This document shows, piece by piece, positions 43,559 through 52,645 of a DNA stretch of 64,000 bases. The DNA is taken from NCBI GenBank assembly GCA_020353535.1, contig CP070696.1:841497-905496 (forward strand), given 5' to 3'. A program made the position numbers and the translations under genes. This stretch comes from Spirochaetaceae bacterium. GTDB taxonomy: Bacteria; Spirochaetota; Spirochaetia; SZUA-6; DRHE01. The notes beneath the pieces were generated by a model that worked only from the letters and a program-made list of their open reading frames with translations, ran no database searches and had not been told where the DNA came from. How positions within the stretch are numbered: the stretch's first letter is position 1; every line of letters begins with the position of its first letter.

Positions 43559-46100
43559 GGGTTTAACCCAGCGCGCTCAAAAGATACTGACTGTTTTGGC
43601 CCAGGAGGAGGCGAAGAGATTTCATTCCGATCAGCTTCTGCCTGAACATATAATAATCGCCCTGCTCAAAGACGGAGAGGGTGTGGCGGTCAAGGCATTG
43701 CAAAAGGCCAAGGTCGACCTTGGGGAGATGCAGCTTGAAGTCGAACGTTCCCTGCCGATGGGAAAGGGAGGACTGATTCTGGGGGATGTTCCGCCGTCGA
43801 AGCGGGGCAAAAAGATACTGGAGGATTCCGCCGCTGAAGCCCGGAACATGGGCCATGAGTACATCGGCACCGAGCACCTGCTGCTCGCGGCCAGCCAGGA
43901 GAAGGACAGCTCGACGGCCCGCTACCTCAATCGCCACAACGTGGATTTCGGCAAATTGCGGGAACTAATCATCCAGATCAACGGCTTGGGGGATCTCACG
44001 CAGCAGGTGCAGCAGAAGAGGAAGACCCAGCCACTGGCCAGGAAAGCGACTCCTACCTTGGATGAGTTCAGCCGGGATCTCACCAAGCTGGCAAGGGAAG
44101 ACAAACTCGATCCGGTTATCGGCAGGACCAGGGAGATTCAGAGGGTGATTCAGATACTGGCTCGCCGTACGAAGAACAACCCGGTGCTTATCGGAGAGCC
44201 CGGAGTGGGCAAGACGGCCATTGTCGAAGGTCTGGCTCAACGAATCGTTACTGCAGATGTTCCGGAGGCGTTGTCCGGACGTCGGGTGCTCACCCTGGAT
44301 CTGGCCTCCCTGGTAGCAGGGACCAAGTATCGGGGCGAGTTCGAAGAACGTTTGAAGAGGGTCATGAAGGAGATCGTAGCAGCGAACAACGTGATTCTGT
44401 TCATCGACGAGCTTCACACCCTCATCGGTGCCGGTGGTGCCGAAGGGGCCATCGATGCCTCGAACATGCTCAAACCGGCCCTCTCCAGAGGGGAGCTTCA
44501 GTGCATAGGGGCAACCACTCTCAACGAGTACCGGAAATACGTAGAGAAGGACGCCGCCTTGGAACGCAGGTTCCAGCCGATTTACGTGGAAGAACCCACG
44601 GTGGATGAGACTATCGAGATCCTCAAAGGATTGAAGGAGCACTACGGGAAGTTCCACCGCGTGACCTATACCTACGAAGCCCTCGAAGCTTCCGCGACAC
44701 TATCCCATCGCTATATCTCGGACCGTTTTCTCCCCGACAAGGCGATCGACCTTGTCGATGAGGCGGGCAGTCGCAAGAAGATCGACAACAGCGTACGCCC
44801 CAAAGAGCTTGCCAAGATAGAAAGCGAGATCGAGAAACTGAGCCTGGAAAAGAGTAGTTTGGTTGCTCAGCAGAATTACGAGAAGGCCGCCGCCATCAGG
44901 GACAAGGTGAAGAACCTCCGCAGTAAAATGGAGATCGTCAAGCAGGACTGGGAAGCAAATCTGCGGGTGGAGGAGAACCTGGTCGATGTGGAGGAGATCC
45001 AAACCGTGGTTTCCGAAATCACCGGCATCCCCCTGAACAGGATCGCTCAGAGTGAGTCGGAAAAGCTATTAAAAATCGAGGAGGAGCTCCACAAGCGGGT
45101 GATCGGACAGGATGCGGCAATCAGCTCGATCGCTGCCGCCATCCGGCGCTCCCGAACGGGCTTGAGCTCACCCAAAAGACCGCTGGGATCTTTTATCTTT
45201 CTCGGTCCCACAGGTGTCGGCAAGACCCTGTTGGCCAAGACCCTGGCAGCCTTTCTGTTCGGCAACGAGGATGCCCTGGTACGAATAGATATGTCCGATT
45301 TCATGGAGAAGCATAACGTGTCCCGCCTGGTCGGTGCTCCCCCTGGATATATAGGCTACGAAGAGGGAGGTCTGTTGACCGAAAAGATCCGCCGTCGCCC
45401 CTACAGCGTCATTCTCCTGGACGAGATTGAAAAGGCTCATCCCGACGTGTTCAACCTTTTGCTCCAGGTGTTAGAGGAGGGGCAGTTGCAGGACAATCTC
45501 GGTCATACAGTCAGCTTTCGCAACACCGTTCTCATTATGACCTCCAACGCGGGAGCCCGGGAAATCAGCAAGGATGCCTCTCTGGGATTCCACGTGGAAA
45601 ACGGTATGATGCGTTATGAGGAGATCCGTACCAGCGCTCTGAGCGAGATGAAACGGCTTTTCAATCCGGAGTTTATCAATCGGGTCGACGAGACCGTGGT
45701 CTTTCACAGCCTCAATCGGGACCACCTGCGGGAGATACTCGAGCTGATGGTCAAGGAAGTGCAGGCGCAGCTTACTGATCAGAATATCACCCTGCAGATC
45801 ACCGAAACAGCGCGTACCTTCCTCATCGAAGAGGGCTATGACGAGAAGTACGGTGCCCGTCCGCTGCGCAGAACATTGCAGCGTCTGGTGGAGGATCCCC
45901 TATCGATCGATATACTCAAGGGTCGCTTCAAGCAGGGCAGCACCATCGTAGTGGACATCAAGGACGAGAAGATCGCATTCCGTTCGAAACGGGCCCGCAA
46001 GAGTCCGGATAAGGGGGGCCAGGGTAAGGGCAAGTCCGAGGGCGATTCCGGTAATCCCCCCAACTCCCCGCAGGTTCCCCAGGAACTGGCCGTACGCTGA
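43551..46100 (+). CDS. clpC: ClpC-type AAA+ unfoldase
   Basis: 849 residues. Clp N-domain (FKGLTQRAQKILTVLAQEEA), first ATPase with GEPGVGKTAIVEGLAQR, a middle region containing a UVR-like AQQNYEKAAAIRDKVK, and a second ATPase with GPTGVGKTLLAKTLA and the arginine-finger segments. LGF in DASLGFHVE is a likely ClpP-docking loop. ATG 43551 overlaps the mcsB stop and has GGGAGG upstream. clpP is not in the window. A Gly/Ser/Pro/Lys-rich tail ends the protein. Confidence 0.96.
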   Translation: MFKGLTQRAQKILTVLAQEEAKRFHSDQLLPEHIIIALLKDGEGVAVKALQKAKVDLGEMQLEVERSLPMGKGGLILGDVPPSKRGKKILEDSAAEARNMGHEYIGTEHLLLAASQEKDSSTARYLNRHNVDFGKLRELIIQINGLGDLTQQVQQKRKTQPLARKATPTLDEFSRDLTKLAREDKLDPVIGRTREIQRVIQILARRTKNNPVLIGEPGVGKTAIVEGLAQRIVTADVPEALSGRRVLTLDLASLVAGTKYRGEFEERLKRVMKEIVAANNVILFIDELHTLIGAGGAEGAIDASNMLKPALSRGELQCIGATTLNEYRKYVEKDAALERRFQPIYVEEPTVDETIEILKGLKEHYGKFHRVTYTYEALEASATLSHRYISDRFLPDKAIDLVDEAGSRKKIDNSVRPKELAKIESEIEKLSLEKSSLVAQQNYEKAAAIRDKVKNLRSKMEIVKQDWEANLRVEENLVDVEEIQTVVSEITGIPLNRIAQSESEKLLKIEEELHKRVIGQDAAISSIAAAIRRSRTGLSSPKRPLGSFIFLGPTGVGKTLLAKTLAAFLFGNEDALVRIDMSDFMEKHNVSRLVGAPPGYIGYEEGGLLTEKIRRRPYSVILLDEIEKAHPDVFNLLLQVLEEGQLQDNLGHTVSFRNTVLIMTSNAGAREISKDASLGFHVENGMMRYEEIRTSALSEMKRLFNPEFINRVDETVVFHSLNRDHLREILELMVKEVQAQLTDQNITLQITETARTFLIEEGYDEKYGARPLRRTLQRLVEDPLSIDILKGRFKQGSTIVVDIKDEKIAFRSKRARKSPDKGGQGKGKSEGDSGNPPNSPQVPQELAVR

Positions 46101-46158
46101 GCTTGAGGAGCGGGAGCGAAGCTGGAGCTCGTCCGGGGTCGCCAGAAATCGCATACCC

Positions 46159-46192
46159 GTACGCTGTACGTTTTGTACATGTTTAGGGGTAC
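46159..46192. repeat. Clustered GTAC sites with an inverted repeat before the 46179 gene
   Basis: GTAC occurs four times in 34 bases, including the perfect inverted repeat TGTAC-GTTTT-GTACA (46165-46179), which ends at the start codon. It could be an operator or a small hairpin. Role unknown. Confidence 0.4.
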
Positions 46193-49100
46193 GAAAATCC
46201 GCCGGAGAGAGTTTTTGCGTACAAGAGCCTCCCTCTTATTGTTTTCTCTCCTGAATCTTCTCTGGGCTACACCCGCCGGTGCCCAGAGCGCCGAAAATCT
46301 GTTCGAAGCCGGCAGAAAGGCTTTCCAGGACGGCATGTACGTCATGGCTGCAAGGAACTTCCGCGAGCTGGCCGACCAGTATCCGGATAGTCCCTTTGCC
46401 GATGATGCCGAGTACCTCAGCGGGGTGGCGGATTTTTATCTGGGGGAGTTCCAAAGTTGTGTGGCTACGTTGAAGAACTATGCCCGCAGGTATCCCCGAT
46501 CCTCCAATAACAGCCGGGTGTCCTACTGGCTGGGCAGCGCCTACTTTCAGCTCCTCAACTACCCTGAAGCTCTTTCACAGCTCCGAAATCAGGTTGAAAA
46601 GTACCAGGACGAGCAACCCTACAATGATCATGCACTGCTGTTAAAGGGAATGGTCGAAGAAAACCTCTCCCAATGGGCCGCCGCCCGTGAGAGTTACCAG
46701 CGGATCTTGAGCAGGGACTCGGCTCGAGAGCTTTGGCCGGAAGCGCTATACCGCTTCGGCGGTCTTGCCTTACGTGCCAGCGATTATACAGACGCCCTGA
46801 CCGCCTTCAGCCGGATCATCGTGGAGTTCTCCGCCTCCCCGTACGCCGCCGAGGCGGTTTTCTTTGTAGGCGAGTGTCACTTCTTTCTCGGTCGCTATAC
46901 AGAAGCCGAACGCAGCTTCAGATCGGTCCTGGCTTCCGAACCGCCTCTAGAGCAGTGGGAGACCAGCCTGTACCGGCTGGCCCTGATTCTCCAGGAATTG
47001 GGTCGCAGTGCACAGGCCTTGGAGATGTGTACGGAGCTGGAGCGTCGTTTTCCCCGCAGCCGTTACCGGGATTCGCTGGCCCGTCTCAAAGCGGACCTGC
47101 TGTTCGATCTGAAGCGCTACCCCGAGGCTTTTGATGCTTACGGGAAGTCTCTGCAGGCAGGAATCGGTATGGAGGAGCGGCAGGTCATCTACTACAACAT
47201 GGGCTTGGCCGCATTTCTGAGCGGAGATCTGCGCCGCTGCCTCGAACCTCTGGAGAAAGCGCTGCAGGGGCGCCCCGAGATCGCCGAGCAGAGTCTCTTT
47301 CGCCTCTCCGCGGCGCAGGCGGAGCTGGGGCTTGTCCAGCTGGCCGCGGACCACTTCGAGGAGTTTCTGCGGCGCTATCCTTCCTCGCAGCGGAGGGAAG
47401 AAGCCACCAGGATTCTGGCTGCCCTGTACTTCGAAAACGGGGATTCGGACAAAGCCGAACCGTTGTACACAAAGCTGATTACCCGCTATCCCGACTCTTC
47501 ATATCAAGACGAGTATCTGTTCAAGCGCGGCAGCACCCAACTGCAGAGAGGATCCGCCGGCAGCGAGCAGACTGCCGCACTGGCCGCCGCACTCAAAGAT
47601 TTCTATACGCTCATCGAACGCTGGCCCGATTCTCCGTACCTGGCGGAGAGCTCGTACAACATCGGCTACATCTATTCCCGTCGGGGGGAATACAAACGGG
47701 CTTCTCCCTTTTTCGAGGATGTTCTTCAGGCCGAGCCCTCACCGGAGCTCGCCGGCCGGGCAATCCTGGCCGCAGGGGTGTGCGCCTTCAACGCAGGGGA
47801 GTACGAACAGGCGATCGAATGGTTTCGGAAGAATGCCGGCGGCCCGCGTACCGGAATGGCGTACCCTTCGGTGGACCGAAGCAATCCTGCTTCCGCCTGG
47901 ACGGGGGAGAGTTGGTTCTATCTGGGCAGGACCCACTACAAGCTCGAGCAACTGGAGAAGGCCGCAGATACTTTCGGCCGGGCGGCGGAGCTGTTGGAGG
48001 GCACTGCTCAGGGCGAAGAGGCGCAGTTTTGGAAAGGATTATCGGAGTTCAGGCTCAACCGCCTGGAGCAGGCTAAAGAGTCTTTTCTAATCCTTACCAG
48101 GCGCTATCCGGGCGGGCAACGTCTGGCGGAAAGCTATTACCGCGCCGGTATCTGCGCGTTTCAAACAGACAGCTACCTGGAGAGCATCGACCACTACGAT
48201 AGGGCACTGCAGACGCTGAGCGCCCAAATGGGAACGTACGGGGATAACCTGAAACAGGAAATCCTCTACCAGAAGGGCTTGAGTTTCCTCCAGGCAGGAG
48301 AGCGGGATCAGGCTCTGAAGACGTACGAAAGCTTGAGCCGGGAGTTCCCGAAAAGCACACTGGCTTCGGAAGCCTTTTTCAAGATTGCCGAGGAGGACTT
48401 CCGTAACGGCCGTTATCGCAGCGCCGCTGACGGCTTTGCGCTGGTAAAGGAACGCTTTCCAGACACTCCCGCCGCTGCCTCGGCGCTGTATTGGGCGGGC
48501 TTGAGTGCTGCCAGGGAGGGGGACCGCAGCGGTGCCCTCGAGTATCTGATCGCCTTTCTGGAGGGAAGCCGCGACAGCAGGGATCTTTCCGCAGGCGGTT
48601 TGGCCGAGTTGGCCATGCAGGAAATCCGCGGGATCCTCAGCGCACTCGGCAGCGATGGACGATCGGAGGAGGGGAAGATCTTCGAAGAGTTCTACAGGAG
48701 AGTTGACCGCAGCCCGTCTCTGGACCAGGCTTTCAGGAACCGCATCCGTTTTGAATACGCCCGCTACATTTTCCCCGGCACTCCTGAGGGGGCGATGGCC
48801 ATCCTGCAGACCGTACGCGCGGAGGACCCGGTGGAGCCTCTGGCCAGCGAGGTAAGCTTTCTGATCGGCGAGTATTACCGCCTCAATGGTGAGCTGGATC
48901 GGGCCTTCGATATCTTCACCGGAATCATCGCCGCCAATTCCGGGCAGCCTGGGGCAGCCTCCCAGCTGGGCATCGCCCGAGTCCTGGAGGCCCGCGCTCA
49001 GAGCCAAGAGGCGGCGGAAGAGTACCTCAAAGTCCATTTCCTCTACCCGGATCACGCCGAGTTGGCGGCCGAGGGTTTGTATAGTGCCGGCAGGCTGTAC

Positions 49101-49199
49101 TGGGAAGAGGGCTATCGAGACAGAGCCGGACAGCTTTTCAAGAGGCTGAAGGATGAGTATCCGGACAGCCCCTTGTTGGATAAAATTCCCGAACCTTAG
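46179..49199 (+). CDS. Large exported TPR protein with Tat-like signal
   Basis: 1006 residues. From about residue 35 to the end it is a solenoid of TPR units (ENLFEAGRKAFQDGMYVMAA, RNFRELADQYPDSPFADDAE and many more), of the YbgF/BamD/tol-pal TPR style. ATG 46179 gives an N-terminus with RRREFLRTRASLLLFSLL and cleavage near AGA-Q. RRxFLR fits a twin-arginine motif, so Tat export is possible. TTG 46215 has a better ribosome site (GGAGAG) and would leave an ordinary Sec signal. The next gene (LeuA-like) starts 8 bases downstream. Probably a periplasmic scaffold. Confidence 0.82.
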   Translation: MFRGTKIRRREFLRTRASLLLFSLLNLLWATPAGAQSAENLFEAGRKAFQDGMYVMAARNFRELADQYPDSPFADDAEYLSGVADFYLGEFQSCVATLKNYARRYPRSSNNSRVSYWLGSAYFQLLNYPEALSQLRNQVEKYQDEQPYNDHALLLKGMVEENLSQWAAARESYQRILSRDSARELWPEALYRFGGLALRASDYTDALTAFSRIIVEFSASPYAAEAVFFVGECHFFLGRYTEAERSFRSVLASEPPLEQWETSLYRLALILQELGRSAQALEMCTELERRFPRSRYRDSLARLKADLLFDLKRYPEAFDAYGKSLQAGIGMEERQVIYYNMGLAAFLSGDLRRCLEPLEKALQGRPEIAEQSLFRLSAAQAELGLVQLAADHFEEFLRRYPSSQRREEATRILAALYFENGDSDKAEPLYTKLITRYPDSSYQDEYLFKRGSTQLQRGSAGSEQTAALAAALKDFYTLIERWPDSPYLAESSYNIGYIYSRRGEYKRASPFFEDVLQAEPSPELAGRAILAAGVCAFNAGEYEQAIEWFRKNAGGPRTGMAYPSVDRSNPASAWTGESWFYLGRTHYKLEQLEKAADTFGRAAELLEGTAQGEEAQFWKGLSEFRLNRLEQAKESFLILTRRYPGGQRLAESYYRAGICAFQTDSYLESIDHYDRALQTLSAQMGTYGDNLKQEILYQKGLSFLQAGERDQALKTYESLSREFPKSTLASEAFFKIAEEDFRNGRYRSAADGFALVKERFPDTPAAASALYWAGLSAAREGDRSGALEYLIAFLEGSRDSRDLSAGGLAELAMQEIRGILSALGSDGRSEEGKIFEEFYRRVDRSPSLDQAFRNRIRFEYARYIFPGTPEGAMAILQTVRAEDPVEPLASEVSFLIGEYYRLNGELDRAFDIFTGIIAANSGQPGAASQLGIARVLEARAQSQEAAEEYLKVHFLYPDHAELAAEGLYSAGRLYWEEGYRDRAGQLFKRLKDEYPDSPLLDKIPEP

Positions 49200-49207
49200 C
49201 TCATGGG

Positions 49208-50776
49208 ATGAAGAGATCTATGGCAGATTCCGTCGAGTTCATGGACACGACGCTTCGAGACGGAAACAAGCTTCCCTTTGTGGTCCTGGACCGGCACGAC
49301 CGTTTGGTGATTGCGCAACAGCTCGCCGCCCTCGGGGTGGATATTATCGACGCCGGGTATCCCGCCGCATCCGGGGAGGAGCGGGATATTGTGGGCGCAA
49401 TTGCAGAGGAGGTTCGGGGTCCCCGCATCTCCGCTCTCTCCCGTGCTGTAGTGGAAGACGTGGCGGAGCTTTGCGCCCTGCTGTCCAACAGCGAAAAACC
49501 TTACGTACATATCTTTCTTCCCATGTCTCCCCATTTCCTTAAGAACAAACTAAAGCTGTCCTCCGCTCAGATTCTGGCTCGGATTCAAAAATGCCTGGAA
49601 ACTGCTTCCGGTCTGCCGGTGCAATTCTCCCTTGGCGAGGTTGCCGAGGCTGAAGTGGGGCTTCTCATGGAAGCGGCGGCGGTGATAGCAGCCGGGGAAG
49701 CGGAGGTACTCAATCTGGCCGACACCAACGGCAGTATGCATCCCGAAGATGCTGCTGAGCTGGTCGGCCGGATCGCCGCGGCGCAGCCAAACCTCAGGAT
49801 CGGGGTTCACTTTCATAATGACCTCGGACTGGCCACGGCCAACTCTTTGGCGAGTCTGAAAGCGGGAGCCCGCCACGTGGAGTGTACCCTCGGAGGGGTA
49901 GGTGAAAGGGGGGGGAATGCAGCACTGGAGGAAATCGTCTTCGCCCTGGAGGCATTTCGGGACAGGCTGGGGCTCGAACATCACATACGACTGCCGCAAC
50001 TCTGGCGAACCTCGACCCTGCTATCCCGGCTGACCGGGATCTCGCCCCATCCCAACAAACCGGTGCTGGGGAAATGCGCGCTGCCGGAATCAAGGCATGG
50101 AGACAGCGGTGACGTGGGCAAGAGCCTGCCGGGTCATCTGCAGCGACTGCTTCGCGCCGAGTCGATCGGTCGTTCGGAGGACGCCTTGTTCGGAGATCGG
50201 GAGATGAGCCGCGCAGGATTTCAGCAGCACCTGGGGACCTTCCAGGTCGATACCGAAGGGGTGGATCTGGACAAGGCCTACGGCCTGTATCAGTCCCAGG
50301 TGCGTCGCAAAAAGACAGTCACCTTGAGCGAAGTGCAGTCAATTGTGGAGCAGGCGCGTCTGGAGCAGAGCCCAGAAGCCTACACCTTGACTTCCTTCAG
50401 CGTGATGACCGGCAGCCACTGCCTGCCCGTGGGCAGTGTCGAGCTGAAGGCGCAGGAGAAGGTGCTGATCCAGTCGGCCACGGGCAGCGGACCGGTAGAC
50501 GCCCTCTGTCGCGCCGTCGACAGGGCCGTTGGACTGAACCCGCGTCTTATTCTATACTCCGTGGATCACCTGACCGAGGGCAAAGATGCTCGCGCGGAAG
50601 TTACCGTCAGTCTGGCGTACCTGGGGCGGCGTTTCCACGGCCACTGCGGATCCACCGATGTCGTGGAAGCCAGCCTGCGCGCTTATCTGGAAGCGGTGAA
50701 CAACATTGAGACCTATCGACGATCCTATCCGGAAGAGCAGTTCTATATAGACGGTGAAGAACTGTGGTGGGAATAG
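49208..50776 (+). CDS. Divergent 2-isopropylmalate synthase-family protein
   Basis: 522 residues of the LeuA/citramalate/homocitrate synthase family. The barrel has MDTTLRDGNKLPF (TLRDGEQSPG is usual), HFHNDLGLATANSL and GGVGERGGNAALEE. The linker normally reading AFAHESGIHQDG is altered to KCALPESRHGDSG, and the later LGKHSGR is replaced by LFGDREMSRAG. The C-terminal domain resembles the LeuA regulatory dimer domain. Either a divergent enzyme or a paralogue with another acyl-CoA/keto-acid pair. No leuB, leuC or leuD nearby. An in-frame ATG at 49220 is an alternative start. Confidence 0.78.
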   Translation: MKRSMADSVEFMDTTLRDGNKLPFVVLDRHDRLVIAQQLAALGVDIIDAGYPAASGEERDIVGAIAEEVRGPRISALSRAVVEDVAELCALLSNSEKPYVHIFLPMSPHFLKNKLKLSSAQILARIQKCLETASGLPVQFSLGEVAEAEVGLLMEAAAVIAAGEAEVLNLADTNGSMHPEDAAELVGRIAAAQPNLRIGVHFHNDLGLATANSLASLKAGARHVECTLGGVGERGGNAALEEIVFALEAFRDRLGLEHHIRLPQLWRTSTLLSRLTGISPHPNKPVLGKCALPESRHGDSGDVGKSLPGHLQRLLRAESIGRSEDALFGDREMSRAGFQQHLGTFQVDTEGVDLDKAYGLYQSQVRRKKTVTLSEVQSIVEQARLEQSPEAYTLTSFSVMTGSHCLPVGSVELKAQEKVLIQSATGSGPVDALCRAVDRAVGLNPRLILYSVDHLTEGKDARAEVTVSLAYLGRRFHGHCGSTDVVEASLRAYLEAVNNIETYRRSYPEEQFYIDGEELWWE

Positions 50777-50780
50777 AGGC

Positions 50781-51344
50781 CTACTCGGTGACCCGCTCTA
50801 CGTATTCCCGTGTCTCCGAGTTGACCAGGATCTTGTCACCCTCTTTGATGAACAGCGGCACTTTCACCACCAATCCCGTTTCCACCGTGACCGGCTTGGT
50901 GGCTCCGGACACCGTGTCGCCCCTCAAGCCCTCTCTGGCCTCGGTCACGGTCAACACGACCTTGTAGGGTAACAGAATATCGATGGGTTTTTCATCCCAA
51001 AAGGACAGCTGGACAGTATCACCTTCCCGGATGAAGAGCCTCTTATCCTCATGGCCCTCGACGGGCATGGTAAACTGCTCGTAAGTCTCCAGGTCCATAA
51101 AGTGGAGTTGCTCTCCGTCAGCGTAGAGGTATTGGGCTTCCCGGGTTTCGACATTGATGTCCTCGAGATTTTCCTGGCTCTTGTTGACCTGCTTTAAAAC
51201 CTGGCCCGTGACCAGACTCTTGAGCTTCAAGCGTACGAAAGCCGACCCCTTTCCCGGATTGACAAACTCCCGTTCCACAACTACGTACGGTTCGTCCTTC
51301 ACGAGAAGAAATGTTCCTTTGGAAATGGCACCTGCGCGTATCAT
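50781..51344 (-). CDS. efp: Elongation factor P
   Basis: Relieves ribosome stalling at polyproline. 187 residues in three beta domains. The modified lysine is Lys32 in NPGKGSAFVR, the form lysylated by EpmA. The C-terminus SGATKPVTVETGLVVKVPLF is conserved. It lies 61 bases downstream of epmA in the same orientation and has its own promoter candidate. It is convergent with the LeuA-like gene, separated by 4 bases. Confidence 0.96.
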   Translation of the reverse strand: MIRAGAISKGTFLLVKDEPYVVVEREFVNPGKGSAFVRLKLKSLVTGQVLKQVNKSQENLEDINVETREAQYLYADGEQLHFMDLETYEQFTMPVEGHEDKRLFIREGDTVQLSFWDEKPIDILLPYKVVLTVTEAREGLRGDTVSGATKPVTVETGLVVKVPLFIKEGDKILVNSETREYVERVTE

Positions 51345-51355
51345 GGATTTTACCT

Positions 51356-51384
51356 ATCCTAATCACTTCCTCCGCCTGTTTCAA
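51356..51384 (-). promoter_or_regulatory. Candidate promoter for efp
   Basis: TTGAAA (51384-51379), an exact 17-base spacer and TAGGAT (51361-51356) on the minus strand. The start near 51349 would lie only a few bases before ATG 51344, so it could instead be read-through from epmA with AGGATAGG as ribosome site. Confidence 0.4.
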
Positions 51385-51405
51385 GGGTTTTGCGATTTTC
51401 AAAAG

Positions 51406-52431
51406 CTACGATGATTCGCTCTCAAGTGCAAACGCAGCCCCGTAGGGGAGTAATTTGCGGATGGATTCCTGGCTCAGGACAAACATCAACAACCGTTCCA
51501 TACCCAGGGCCACACCGGAGCACTCGGGAAAGTCCCCTTCTCGGATCACCCTCAGCAACTCCCGATCGCTGGGGTGAGCCACCGCAGCCAAGCGTTTCTC
51601 CTCCTCCTGACTCCTGAAATACTGCTCGTAGGCCGCGGGATCGGTTTCCTCGGAGTAGCAGTTGGCGATTTCAACGCCGCCCAGATACAGCTCCCAGCGT
51701 TCGGCCCAGGGGGTACCGGATTTCCGGCGGGCCAAAGTCTGGATCAGTGCTGGATAATCGTAAAGGAATGCGGCCCGAGAGTCGGGCAGGTTGGGCTCCA
51801 CGGTATTCAGGAAGATCTTGTGGAAAAGATCCTCCGTCCTATCTTGCTCCGTGACCGACAGGCCCAGCTTGCGGGTTGTTTCCGCCAGGGCGTCATAGCC
51901 TGACTCTGCAAGCCGCCATAGATCGAGACGCAGATACTCATCAAAGGCATCGGCCATGGACAGGCGCAGAAATGGCGGTGAGCAGTCCACCCGGCGATCT
52001 CCAAGGGGAAGCAGGGGATCCAAATGCAGTTCCGCGAATAGGTGGCCGAACAACTCTTCTGTTATTTCCATCGACTCCAGGTAGTCCGCCTGTACGGTGT
52101 ACCACTCCAACATGGTGAACTCTGGATTGTGGACTCCGGTGACGGGCTCGCTGTTGCGGAAGGACTTGCAGATCTGGAAGACACTACCGCTGTCCGCGGC
52201 AAGTAGGCGTTTCATCCACAATTCGGGAGAGGGAATGAGAAAAAAATCCCGATCCGAGCCTTGGCGGGGAAGGTAGCGGGTTCTGAACACTTCCAACGAA
52301 CTTTCCGGTATCAGGGACGGACTGAGCAGAGCTGTGTCGACTTCCAGATAGCCTCGCTCCTGAAAGAAAGCCCTGATGAGCTGGATCGTCTTGGCTCGCT
52401 GCCGCAGAATCTGAAGATCTGATTGATTCAT
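51406..52431 (-). CDS. epmA: EF-P lysine ligase EpmA (PoxA/GenX)
   Basis: A truncated class II lysyl-tRNA-synthetase-like enzyme that attaches beta-lysine to EF-P. 341 residues, with only the catalytic domain. Motif 2 ICKSFRNSEPVTGVHNPEFTMLEWY, then YLGGVEIANCYSEETD and motif 3 SGVALGMERLLMF. ATG 52431 begins MNQSDLQIL; upstream in-frame sequence runs into repeats. Next to its substrate gene efp. epmB (lysine aminomutase), which makes beta-lysine, is not in the window. Confidence 0.94.
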   Translation of the reverse strand: MNQSDLQILRQRAKTIQLIRAFFQERGYLEVDTALLSPSLIPESSLEVFRTRYLPRQGSDRDFFLIPSPELWMKRLLAADSGSVFQICKSFRNSEPVTGVHNPEFTMLEWYTVQADYLESMEITEELFGHLFAELHLDPLLPLGDRRVDCSPPFLRLSMADAFDEYLRLDLWRLAESGYDALAETTRKLGLSVTEQDRTEDLFHKIFLNTVEPNLPDSRAAFLYDYPALIQTLARRKSGTPWAERWELYLGGVEIANCYSEETDPAAYEQYFRSQEEEKRLAAVAHPSDRELLRVIREGDFPECSGVALGMERLLMFVLSQESIRKLLPYGAAFALESESS

Positions 52432-52490
52432 GTGTTGTACCGCTTCTTTACAGTGATTCGTTCCCGATGGACGCTGAGCTCCTGGTGTGA

Positions 52491-52511
52491 CTATATTCTC
52501 AGGGAGTATAG
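52491..52511. promoter_or_regulatory. Palindrome in the epmA/M16C divergent region
   Basis: CTATATTCTC-A-GGGAGTATAG. As RNA all ten positions can pair with two G-U pairs, although the closed loop would be larger. It contains TATA-like boxes on both strands (TATACT and TATAGT on the minus strand) and may be an operator for the divergent genes. Confidence 0.45.
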
Positions 52512-52525
52512 CACATTGCGACCTA

Positions 52526-52611
52526 CTCTGCCTGTCGGCATCGTAAGATCGCAATCTCCCACCATAAATAGTAGGGAGGATTGCGATGTCCTCTGCCTGT
52601 CGGCATCGTAA
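52526..52611. repeat. 21-bp direct repeats flanking a hairpin
   Basis: A perfect 21-base direct repeat (52526-52546 and 52591-52611, beginning CTCTGCCTGTC and ending GGCATCGTAA) flanks an inverted repeat. The arms are ATCGCAATCTCCC (about 52548-52560) and GGGAGGATTGCGAT (about 52574-52587), with one extra G and a 13-base loop. It lies in the leader of the M16C gene and upstream of epmA. Confidence 0.8.
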
Positions 52612-52645
52612 TAACCCGGGGTGAATACCCCGACGAGGAGAAGAA

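Noticed and set aside
43965..44657. Antisense 230-codon frame in clpC
   Set aside because: Shadow of the conserved ClpC ATPase domain; no ribosome site or family features.
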